Shown one piece after another: positions 1-4,936 of a DNA stretch of 7,419 nucleotides; within the stretch, counting starts at the first letter, position 1; every line of letters begins with the position of its first letter. Under the pieces are notes generated by a model, which saw only the letters and a list, made by a program, of their open reading frames with translations, was not told the DNA's origin and searched no databases. The translations under genes and the position numbers were made by a program. The stretch spans positions 1 to 7,419 of the forward strand of contig CANRHW010000075.1 of NCBI GenBank assembly GCA_947630525.1, in the 5' to 3' direction. Source of the DNA: an uncultured Clostridia bacterium (GTDB taxonomy: Bacteria; Bacillota; Clostridia; UMGS1883).

Positions 1-175
1 AAATCACAGAAATAATATAGCATATTACTAAAATTATTTTAATAATCTCAATAGAGTTAAAATTTATGCCGGGATTTGCAAATCCATATTCTACATGCTC
101 GGTGTTTAAAATGAACGACAAAATTACGCAAATGCAAAGCAGTATACAAAGAGCGAATTTTAATATCTTATTCAT
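1..175 (-). CDS. small membrane protein, unidentified (3' end outside window)
   Basis: An open frame starts at ATG 175-173 and runs 58 codons without a stop off the left edge. A GGAGG ribosome binding site (complement of 183-187) sits 7 bases before the start, which is the main evidence that it is real. The product begins MNKILKFALC and has a hydrophobic stretch at residues 4-23, which could be a membrane segment or an uncleaved signal anchor. A polar loop at about 24-43 (containing EHVEYG and NPG) follows, and a second hydrophobic segment begins at about 44 and continues to the edge. This suggests a small multi-pass inner membrane protein, and I do not recognise the family. It is the fourth gene of a co-directional minus-strand run, 73 bases after the LRR gene, so co-transcription is plausible but not shown. 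No strong promoter is evident in that gap. Codons are AT-rich, unlike the GC-richer ribosomal genes nearby. Confidence 0.72.
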   Translation of the reverse strand, partial: MNKILKFALCILLCICVILSFILNTEHVEYGFANPGINFNSIEIIKIILVICYIISVI

Positions 176-182
176 TTTAACG

Positions 183-187
183 CCTCC
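183..187 (-). promoter_or_regulatory. ribosome binding site of the left-edge membrane protein gene
   Basis: The minus strand reads GGAGG here, 7 bases before the ATG at 175-173. This site decides the start of a gene that would otherwise be easy to miss because it is cut off by the window edge. Confidence 0.75.
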
Positions 188-248
188 AAAACAGCGGATT
201 TATTTTTATAAGAGTAATTATTTTCAATAGTCGTTGCAGGCGTGCCGG

Positions 249-1751
249 TCACTTTTGCACTTCCGCCGTCTGCGCGGGATACAGGGGTTTAAGTCCCCTT
301 GCGCTGTTCCAGCAGAACACCTTTACGGTTTTGGCTCCATCGGCCGGCAATATACATTTTCCGCCGCTGACGGTCCCCAACGCGGTCATACTCCCGTCAT
401 CAGAATATGCCGCCGCAGCAAGCAAAGCCATGGAGGGCAGATTGTCGGTCTCAACAGTGACAATAATATTCCCGGCCTGGTTGATAAACAGACTCTTTAT
501 TTTCACCGAAAGTCCCGGCTGGGAAATGTTATAATGCATTTCTCCGTGGAATAACTCGTTGGGGTCGTCGGGGTCCTCCTCAAGCTTTGCCCAATCTTCC
601 GCATTCCCGCCGTAGTATATATCCTTTAGCGCGTTGCATCTGGAAAAGGCGTAAAGGCTAATATAGTTCACGCTGACGGGTATGTAGACGCTCTCGAGTT
701 TTTGGCAATTCTCGAAGGAAGTGAATTCAATATTCTCAACGCCGTAAGGTATGACCACATTTACAAAATTACATCCTAAAAAAGCTCGTGTACCTATGCT
801 CTTGACACCATTCGGTATGGTCACGCTTTCAAGCGCAGTATTGGCTAAAACTCCCTCTTTCAATTCCGTAATGCCGCTGCTCAAATGGACTTCGGACAAA
901 TTGCTGCATTTTACGAAAGTATATTCTCCAATGTCGGTAACACTGTCAGGAATATAGACGGAGGTCAGTTTTTGGCAGGATGAAAACGCATAATTGCCTA
1001 TGGCGCCTACCGTGTCAGGGATAGATACGCTGCCCGCATTATGGCAGTACATAAAGGCGCACGAGCCGATGCCGGTCACTCCGGGCTCAATTACAATCCT
1101 GTGAATATACGGGCTTAGATTGTCAATATACCATGGGCTATGTACATCGGTTTCGGGGCCCATATCGTTTATCGGCCCCTCTCCGCTGACAGTGAGGGTG
1201 CAGTTGGCGTCCAGTCTCCATTTAACGTTGGGGCCGCACTCACCCTCGGCAATAGTGTCGCCGCTGCCGTCTTTCAGATGTAATATACCTTCAAACAGGG
1301 TAGGGTTGTTATCGTGCTCGGAATCAATGCCGCAAAACAGCTCATACTCAGTTCCTTCATAATACACATCCGCAACCGGTTTTTTATCTATGTAATGTTG
1401 GCAATGGAAAGCCCAATCAGCGATGACCTCAACACTTTTGGCGATAGTTATAGAGTTTACATTGTCACATTGGAAAAACGCCGAGCTGCCCACGGAAGTA
1501 ACTCCCTCGCAAATAACGACAGCGTTGATATCCGACTGGTATTTGCCCCAAGGGGTTTTCTCTATGTAATAAAAATCTTCCATTTCGCCCTCGCCCTCAA
1601 TGGTTATGGTTCCGTTTCTGTCGAGAGTCCAGGTCAGGTTGCCGCCATCTGCGCCGAATTTGCCGCCGGCGACCGTGGCCGCGCCGTAGGCCGGCAGTCC
1701 GGCCAGTATCATTGCCACGCAGAGCAAAAGGGTTAAAAGCTTCTTTTTCAT
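249..1751 (-). CDS. secreted BspA-type leucine-rich repeat (LRR_5) protein
   Basis: This 500-residue protein has a classic signal peptide (lysines at 2-4, hydrophobic core about 5-20, likely cleavage after PAYGA near residue 24). Two copies of a module follow. In each, a G-x(n)-W-x-LD-x-N-x-T-[IL]-T-[IV]-x-GEG segment (29-60 and 169-196) precedes a TPW/SPW turn and LRR_5-type repeats with the pattern IP-x-[SG]-V-x-x-I-G-x-x-A-F-x-x-C. The second repeat block is the longer (about 218-380) and ends in the typical YYGG-x(5)-W segment. The first block is cut short at YYEG near 130. A C-terminal beta-type domain (about 413-500) includes VKVFCWNS and KPLYPA, a form I associate with secreted clostridial proteins. 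There is no LPxTG or SLH anchor, so the protein is probably released. BspA-like LRRs often bind host or cell-surface ligands, but no specific partner can be named. The start is fixed by GGAGG (complement of 1759-1763), 7 bases upstream. Confidence 0.9.
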   Translation of the reverse strand: MKKKLLTLLLCVAMILAGLPAYGAATVAGGKFGADGGNLTWTLDRNGTITIEGEGEMEDFYYIEKTPWGKYQSDINAVVICEGVTSVGSSAFFQCDNVNSITIAKSVEVIADWAFHCQHYIDKKPVADVYYEGTEYELFCGIDSEHDNNPTLFEGILHLKDGSGDTIAEGECGPNVKWRLDANCTLTVSGEGPINDMGPETDVHSPWYIDNLSPYIHRIVIEPGVTGIGSCAFMYCHNAGSVSIPDTVGAIGNYAFSSCQKLTSVYIPDSVTDIGEYTFVKCSNLSEVHLSSGITELKEGVLANTALESVTIPNGVKSIGTRAFLGCNFVNVVIPYGVENIEFTSFENCQKLESVYIPVSVNYISLYAFSRCNALKDIYYGGNAEDWAKLEEDPDDPNELFHGEMHYNISQPGLSVKIKSLFINQAGNIIVTVETDNLPSMALLAAAAYSDDGSMTALGTVSGGKCILPADGAKTVKVFCWNSARGLKPLYPAQTAEVQK

Positions 1752-1871
1752 AAATATACCTCCGTGTAAAATTAAAATTAACCGAATAAAGTGCGTCTAT
1801 TAGTTTTTGTGAGTAGTGGGGGAGTGGCGAACCGCAACGCTGAATGTGCGACCGCAAAGCGGCTTTGAAAT
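1752..1871. other. intergenic gap between the SLH-like and LRR genes
   Basis: These 120 bases separate two minus-strand genes. The part next to the LRR start is AT-rich and holds its GGAGG site. The part next to the upstream stop is GC-rich, carries repeat copy A and a small CCGC-AAA-GCGG hairpin (1852-1862). I see neither a T-tract terminator nor a convincing minus-strand promoter, so read-through from the upstream gene is possible. Confidence 0.5.
1819..1843. repeat. GC-rich intergenic repeat, copy A
   Basis: This 25-base segment begins GGGGAG and ends CGCTGA. It matches 21 of 25 positions with 2946-2970 in the next intergenic gap of the same gene run. Both lie in the same orientation, in gaps before a minus-strand gene, within locally AT-rich DNA. 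This suggests a small dispersed intergenic repeat or a shared RNA element, and its function is unknown. Confidence 0.5.
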
Positions 1872-2819
1872 TTACCCCAAAAATTCTATCTCGGCGACAA
1901 GGTCATTTTCATCATATCGGAGACTTAGAAAACTATCTTTGTCTACTTTATCAGTCTGACCGTCACTGAAAGTAACATATTCGGAATAATAATAGGGGTA
2001 GTATTCGTTAATTCCTGTTGTCCGATATGCGCGCCCGATTAACGCCTCAACGCTTTTGCGCTCCATACCCAAATGTATGTTATTTTCGAGAAAAGGCTTT
2101 GACCGTATATCTTCGGGCATGGTCCATACCGAGGAAGTCCTTTTGGGCCGGCGGACGGCCAAATCTTTAAAGGACACATCTTCATACTGAGCATAAACAT
2201 AACAATCTCCCTGCAAGGTATATTGATGCACCGAATACTTTAACCTGGCGTCGTAATCCTCCGGCCTGGGAAATTCCAAATACAGCATTTCACAAATCAT
2301 TTCACAGGCCTGCGCCCGGGTAAGATACTGAGCCTTTGGAATTGTTTCTGTCCTGTAGCCAAAATCGTCCAAACTCAGACCGTATGCTTCCGAATTAAAG
2401 GAGTTGCCGTTAAACGCGGCTAAAATCAACTCCACCGCAAAATCCGTCGTTATACGTTCATAAAAATTGTCGCTTACAACCGAAAGCTGCTCCGGAGTGT
2501 ACATACCTCCGCAAGTCCAGAGGACAAGTCGCTTCCATTTTTCAGCCTCGGTCTCGCCCTCTTTCAAATCATGGGTCATGACATAATGTTCCATATCATC
2601 ATAAACTCCATTTCTCGCGTTAAATATTCTGCCGTTAATCGCGGCAAATTCGCCGTATGTTATATACCGCTCCGGGGCAAGAGAATTGCCGTCGCCGCGG
2701 ACTATCCCGTTTGAATATAAAATGTCGATGGCGCTGCCGCTTCCCTCGGCAAAAACAGATGAAGAAAACGCAAACACTACGATAAACGCGATTATCAAGA
2801 TTTGCTTGAATTTATACAT
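1872..2819 (-). CDS. secreted protein with SLH-like segments and a BamE/SmpA-like C-terminal segment
   Basis: This 315-residue protein has a signal peptide (MYKFKQ, then a hydrophobic core at 7-22, with likely cleavage after SVFA at 24). Residues 29-62 read like an S-layer homology repeat: AIDILYSNGIVRGDG, then an ITYGEFAAI element. A second SLH-like segment at about 149-180 ends in LTRAQACEMICEMLY. SLH domains normally come in threes and bind secondary cell-wall polymer, so two degenerate copies may or may not be functional. Residues about 247-315 begin with IHLGMERKSVEALIG, which resembles the BamE/SmpA-like pattern in which I-x-LGM is followed by a Val-x-x-Leu-[IL]-Gly helix. Tyrosine-rich strands follow, ending IEFLG. 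The combination suggests a cell-wall-associated protein, but no activity can be assigned. The start is supported by AAGGAG (complement of 2829-2834), 9 bases upstream. It lies between two other exported-protein genes on the same strand. Confidence 0.78.
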   Translation of the reverse strand: MYKFKQILIIAFIVVFAFSSSVFAEGSGSAIDILYSNGIVRGDGNSLAPERYITYGEFAAINGRIFNARNGVYDDMEHYVMTHDLKEGETEAEKWKRLVLWTCGGMYTPEQLSVVSDNFYERITTDFAVELILAAFNGNSFNSEAYGLSLDDFGYRTETIPKAQYLTRAQACEMICEMLYLEFPRPEDYDARLKYSVHQYTLQGDCYVYAQYEDVSFKDLAVRRPKRTSSVWTMPEDIRSKPFLENNIHLGMERKSVEALIGRAYRTTGINEYYPYYYSEYVTFSDGQTDKVDKDSFLSLRYDENDLVAEIEFLG

Positions 2820-2945
2820 GTGTTATCACTCCTTATAATAAAAATTTTTAAATACTTATTTAACTTTTTCATTTCTGTAGCTGCCCCTCGTTATTATGGT
2901 TCTTATATGCAAGATAATAATTGTAAACCGCTTCGCCATAGCGCA

Positions 2946-2970
2946 GGGGAGCGGCGAACAGCTCCGCTGA
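2946..2970. repeat. GC-rich intergenic repeat, copy B
   Basis: This is the second copy of the 25-base element at 1819-1843, in the same orientation, with 21 of 25 positions identical and four substitutions. It lies between the first and second genes of the minus-strand run, flanked by potential hairpins. Confidence 0.5.
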
Positions 2971-2976
2971 GTTATG

Positions 2977-3008
2977 ATGTGGTTATTGGGGCACATAACC
3001 CGCCACAT
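2977..3008. repeat. imperfect stem-loop downstream of the orphan membrane-anchored gene
   Basis: ATGTGG (2977-2982) pairs with CCACAT (3003-3008), and TTAT (2983-2986) with ATAA (2995-2998). Four unpaired bases lie at 2999-3002 and the loop is 8 bases. It sits just after the stop of the minus-strand gene at 3027. On that strand no U-run follows it, so it is better seen as a 3'-end RNA-stabilising or attenuating hairpin than as a full intrinsic terminator. Confidence 0.4.
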
Positions 3009-3026
3009 ATTTTTCCATAAACAATT

Positions 3027-3626
3027 TTAATATGAGTACATACAATTCAATAGCCTTTCATCATCAATAGATAAAATTTCAGTAACATCTTCTAACGTAT
3101 ATCCCCCAAATTCATCTCCGGCTAAATATCTTCCTGCCATTGAATGGTAAAACACCTTGTATATTTCCCCCTCGGGGACATCGCTGCTAAAAGCAATTCT
3201 GACAACAGCGTCAATATAGTTTTCATTCAAACCTTCCCACTGTCCCCACACAGTATAAATGAACATATCCTTTTCCTCATCTGTTAATTCGACTAAAGCA
3301 TGGACATATATACCCCAATCTGCCCAGTCACCCCATCCCTCAAAAGAATCGACAATGCTCCAGCCCTTTTTCTCCAGCTCGGCCTCGACATCACTGATTA
3401 TTTTAGAGGAATTTTTGCGCCAAATATCTTCTTCTGTCTCGGTTTCCTGTTGAGGAAGTTTGTTTTCCTCAACGTCCAAAGGGACTGTTTCCTCTGGCGT
3501 ACTTTCGCATTCTACATATTCGTCAGCGGTAGTGACAGAGTCTATGTCCGAAAACCTTACGCCGTCCGGCTGAAACGAGTAAACAAACAGTATGATACCA
3601 AGAATTACAAACAATATTGCTTTCAT
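3027..3626 (-). CDS. membrane-anchored protein of unknown function
   Basis: This 199-residue protein is not from a family I recognise. An N-terminal hydrophobic helix (residues 2-18, preceded by one lysine) without a lipobox cysteine or clear cleavage site suggests a signal anchor with the rest outside the cell. Residues 26-68 are a low-complexity, strongly acidic linker rich in Glu, Thr and Pro. The predicted globular part (about 69-199) starts with a helix (KIISDVEAELEKKGW), then a tryptophan-rich segment (89-104, with GWGDWADWG) and alternating strands (IYVHALVEL, DMFIYTVWG, YIDAVVRIAF). It ends in a short helical region. The start is supported by AAAGGAG (complement of 3634-3640), 7 bases upstream, and by a strong promoter just beyond. 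It is the first gene of the minus-strand run of exported proteins. Possible roles include envelope sensing or binding, but nothing in the sequence decides this. Confidence 0.75.
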   Translation of the reverse strand: MKAILFVILGIILFVYSFQPDGVRFSDIDSVTTADEYVECESTPEETVPLDVEENKLPQQETETEEDIWRKNSSKIISDVEAELEKKGWSIVDSFEGWGDWADWGIYVHALVELTDEEKDMFIYTVWGQWEGLNENYIDAVVRIAFSSDVPEGEIYKVFYHSMAGRYLAGDEFGGYTLEDVTEILSIDDERLLNCMYSY

Positions 3627-3671
3627 AGGTATTCTCCTTTACATTTTCCGGCGTAATATAAACACAGTATA

Positions 3672-3700
3672 ATTTTATCATTATAACATACTTATGTCAA
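3672..3700 (-). promoter_or_regulatory. sigma-A promoter for the minus-strand exported-protein genes
   Basis: On the minus strand the -35 box TTGACA (complement of 3695-3700) and the -10 box TAAAAT (complement of 3672-3677) are separated by exactly 17 bases. A TG dinucleotide gives an extended -10. Transcription would start near 3665, leaving a leader of about 38 bases before the ATG at 3626. It is the only clear promoter for the run of genes down to the left edge. Confidence 0.8.
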
Positions 3701-3773
3701 GTTATTTTTGGCGCGGCGGGCATAGGGCAAGTCCCGCACACAAAAAATGAATTTGCCTCGTGAGAAAACGAGA

Positions 3774-3791
3774 GCATTTTTAAGAAAATGC
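3774..3791. repeat. hairpin between divergent promoters
   Basis: GCATTTT (3774-3780) and AAAATGC (3785-3791) form a perfect 7-base stem with a TAAG loop. CTCGT/ACGAG (3757-3761 and 3768-3772) lies directly beside it. The pair sits between the divergent promoters at 3672-3700 and 3842-3870, with no gene entering from either side to terminate. It may be an operator or simply part of an A/T-tract-rich curved region. Confidence 0.35.
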
Positions 3792-3817
3792 GAGAAAAAA
3801 GAAGTTTGAGCCCAGAC

Positions 3818-3839
3818 GGCTGAATTTTTTCAAAAAAGG
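3818..3839 (+). promoter_or_regulatory. UP-like element of the rplM promoter
   Basis: This 22-base window lies about 38 to 59 bases before the inferred transcription start. Its AATTTTTT and AAAAAA runs fit the AT core and the proximal AAA of the known UP-element consensus (the RNA polymerase alpha C-terminal domain site), while the distal AAA is absent. Further A/T tracts lie upstream (3765-3768, 3777-3781, 3795-3800). This predicts strong transcription of the ribosomal-protein genes, as expected for a growth-rate-dependent operon. Confidence 0.55.
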
Positions 3840-3841
3840 TA

Positions 3842-3870
3842 TTGACAAAAGGAAAAGTTTGTATTATAAT
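3842..3870 (+). promoter_or_regulatory. consensus sigma-A promoter of rplM-rpsI
   Basis: TTGACA (3842-3847) and TATAAT (3865-3870) are both perfect consensus boxes with a 17-base spacer. Transcription should start near 3877, giving a leader of about 34 bases. That leaves no room for a long autoregulatory leader of the L13 type known from Bacillus. Confidence 0.92.
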
Positions 3871-3910
3871 AACCGATGTTGAAAATAAAAATAAACAGGA
3901 GGTAATTTCC

Positions 3911-4348
3911 ATGAAGAGCACTATGGAAAAGGCCGGTCAGGTTCAGAGAAAATGGTACATCATTGACGCCGCCGGCAAGAGCGTCGGCAGAGTTGCCGCC
4001 GCCGCCGCCAGCATTCTTCGCGGCAAAACCAAGCCCACCTATACTCCCCATGTGGACTGCGGCGACCATGTTATAGTTCTCAACTGTGATAAGGCCGTGT
4101 TTACGGGCAATAAGCTCAATCAGAAGACATATTACCGTCACAGCGGATGGGTTGGCGGCCTCAAAGCCGTTTCCGCCAAAGAAATGATGGAAAAACGCAG
4201 TGACCGCGCCATGTATATGGCTGTAAAGGGTATGCTGCCCGACACCACTATCGGCCGCGCCGCCCTTACCCGTCTTAGGGTGTACAAGGGCGCCGAACAT
4301 CAGCAGCAAGCACAGCAGCCTGAGGTTTGGACTCAGGAGATAAAGTAA
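3911..4348 (+). CDS. rplM: 50S ribosomal protein L13
   Basis: L13 is an early-assembly protein of the large ribosomal subunit that binds 23S rRNA. The 145-residue product has the usual bacterial length and family hallmarks: KWYIIDAAGKSVGRVAAAAA near the N-terminus, GDHVIVLNCDKAVFTGNK, KTYYRHSGWVGGLK, and the conserved GMLPDTTIGR segment followed by RLRVYKGAEH. I chose the ATG at 3911 because AGGAGGT (3897-3903) lies 7 bases upstream. A longer in-frame version starting at TTG 3842 is excluded because that TTG is part of the -35 box. The tail after the usual GAEH-P end is glutamine-rich (HQQQAQQPEVW), a mild variation. It is co-transcribed with rpsI, which starts 16 bases after its stop. Confidence 0.97.
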   Translation: MKSTMEKAGQVQRKWYIIDAAGKSVGRVAAAAASILRGKTKPTYTPHVDCGDHVIVLNCDKAVFTGNKLNQKTYYRHSGWVGGLKAVSAKEMMEKRSDRAMYMAVKGMLPDTTIGRAALTRLRVYKGAEHQQQAQQPEVWTQEIK

Positions 4349-4355
4349 GGGAGGT
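4349..4355 (+). promoter_or_regulatory. ribosome binding site of rpsI
   Basis: GGGAGGT begins immediately after the TAA stop of rplM and lies 9 bases before the rpsI ATG. This close arrangement supports a two-gene transcript with efficient reinitiation. Confidence 0.8.
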
Positions 4356-4364
4356 TGAACTTAA

Positions 4365-4760
4365 ATGGCAGTTACACAGTACTACGGCACAGGCAGAAGA
4401 AAAAAGTCTGTTGCGAGAGTTCGCCTTGTCCCCGGCAGCGGCGAAATTAAAATCAATAACAGGAGCATCGACGACTATTTTGGTCTCGAAACTCTGAAGG
4501 TTATTCTCCGTCAGCCCCTTGTGGCTACCAAAACCGAGGGTAGCTTCGACGTTCTTTGCAACGTAAAGGGCGGCGGCTTTACCGGCCAGGCCGGCGCTAT
4601 CCGTCACGGTATCGCCAGAGCTCTGCTCAAAGTCGATGAAGAGGCTTATCGTCCAATACTTAAGCAGGCCGGATACCTCACCCGTGACCCCAGAATGAAG
4701 GAGAGAAAGAAATACGGTCTCAAAGCCGCCCGTCGCGCTCCCCAGTTCAGCAAGAGATAG
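4365..4760 (+). CDS. rpsI: 30S ribosomal protein S9
   Basis: S9 is a small-subunit protein whose C-terminal tail reaches the P-site tRNA in the ribosome. The 131-residue product is full length and textbook: YYGTGRRKKSVARVRL at the N-terminus, SIDDYFG, the GGGFTGQAGAIRHGIARAL core, DPRMKERKKYGLKAARRAPQ, and the invariant FSKR end whose terminal Arg contacts tRNA. It follows rplM, the near-universal bacterial order, and shares its promoter. An intrinsic terminator lies 20 bases after the stop, so the operon ends here. No sign of truncation or unusual composition is seen. Confidence 0.98.
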   Translation: MAVTQYYGTGRRKKSVARVRLVPGSGEIKINNRSIDDYFGLETLKVILRQPLVATKTEGSFDVLCNVKGGGFTGQAGAIRHGIARALLKVDEEAYRPILKQAGYLTRDPRMKERKKYGLKAARRAPQFSKR

Positions 4761-4780
4761 TTTTTTATGTATATATACGC

Positions 4781-4806
4781 AAAGCCGCTCGTCAGGGCGG
4801 TTTTTG
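4781..4806 (+). terminator. intrinsic terminator of rplM-rpsI
   Basis: AAAGCCGCTC (4781-4790) pairs with GGGCGGTTTT (4795-4804) over ten base pairs, with two G-T wobbles, around a GTCA tetraloop. The 3' arm runs straight into a T-tract. It ends the ribosomal-protein operon and separates it from the independently promoted DUF362 gene. Confidence 0.88.
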
Positions 4807-4808
4807 TG

Positions 4809-4835
4809 TTTGGCCCAAAACTTTTGGTCCAAAAA
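4809..4835. repeat. tandem palindrome pair TTTTGGNCCAAAA
   Basis: Two copies of a 12-14-base near-palindrome lie side by side: TTTGGCCCAAAA (4809-4820) and TTTTGGTCCAAAAA (4822-4835). Together they also form a 12-base hairpin with one mismatch and a one-base loop. They lie 41 bases before the -35 box of DUF362 and directly after the rpsI terminator. This could be a dimeric regulator site, a backup terminator hairpin, or a repeat remnant. Confidence 0.5.
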
Positions 4836-4875
4836 TCTCCGGCTCGCGGCGCTGCATTTTATTGTATAAGCGGTA

Positions 4876-4904
4876 TTGACAAGGGCCATAATTTATGGTA
4901 GACT
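4876..4904 (+). promoter_or_regulatory. probable promoter of the DUF362 gene
   Basis: The -35 box is a perfect TTGACA (4876-4881). After 17 bases comes TAGACT (4899-4904), four of six matches to the -10 consensus, helped by a TG extended -10 at 4896-4897. Transcription would start near 4911, giving a 26-base leader. The segment GGTATTGACAA is shared with the rplM promoter. Confidence 0.7.
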
Positions 4905-4936
4905 TTGATTATAAACATTTGTATTGGAGGAAAAAA

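Larger units (their letters stand above)
2820..3026. other. 207-base intergenic region with repeat copy B and stem-loops
   Basis: This gap separates the orphan membrane-anchored gene from the SLH-like gene. Its left end is AT-rich and holds the AAGGAG site for the latter. The centre (2928-3008) is GC-richer and can fold. CCGCT at 2928-2932 and CCGCT at 2964-2968 can both pair with the single AGCGG at 2950-2954, giving mutually exclusive hairpins. No T-tract follows on the minus strand, so a simple terminator is not evident, and I see no convincing promoter. Confidence 0.5.

Noticed and set aside
1597..1857. Minus-strand 86-codon frame overlapping the start of the LRR gene
   Set aside because: It is a different frame through the signal-peptide region of a well-supported gene, with no ribosome binding site at its own start.
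2840..2880. Promoter directly before the SLH-like gene
   Set aside because: A TATTAT box exists, but its start site would fall within the ribosome binding site and the matching -35 is poor.
2802..3020. Plus-strand 72-codon frame in the gap before the SLH-like gene
   Set aside because: It begins opposite the start of that gene at a TTG without a ribosome binding site and reads through the hairpin and repeat sequence.
3842..3910. Upstream extension of rplM from a TTG codon
   Set aside because: The TTG is the first half of the TTGACA -35 box and the extension lies partly before the transcription start. The ATG at 3911 has an ideal ribosome binding site and gives the normal L13 length.
3697..3921. 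Minus-strand 74-codon frame between divergent promoters
   Set aside because: It starts inside the rplM ribosome binding site region and runs through both promoters. Its composition reflects A/T tracts and no family is recognisable.
4275..4889. Minus-strand 204-codon frame opposite rpsI
   Set aside because: It is antisense to a textbook S9 gene and crosses its terminator.
4895..4936. Longer DUF362 start at ATG 4895
   Set aside because: It overlaps the -10 region and precedes the inferred transcription start. The ATG at 4937 has GGAGG at proper spacing.
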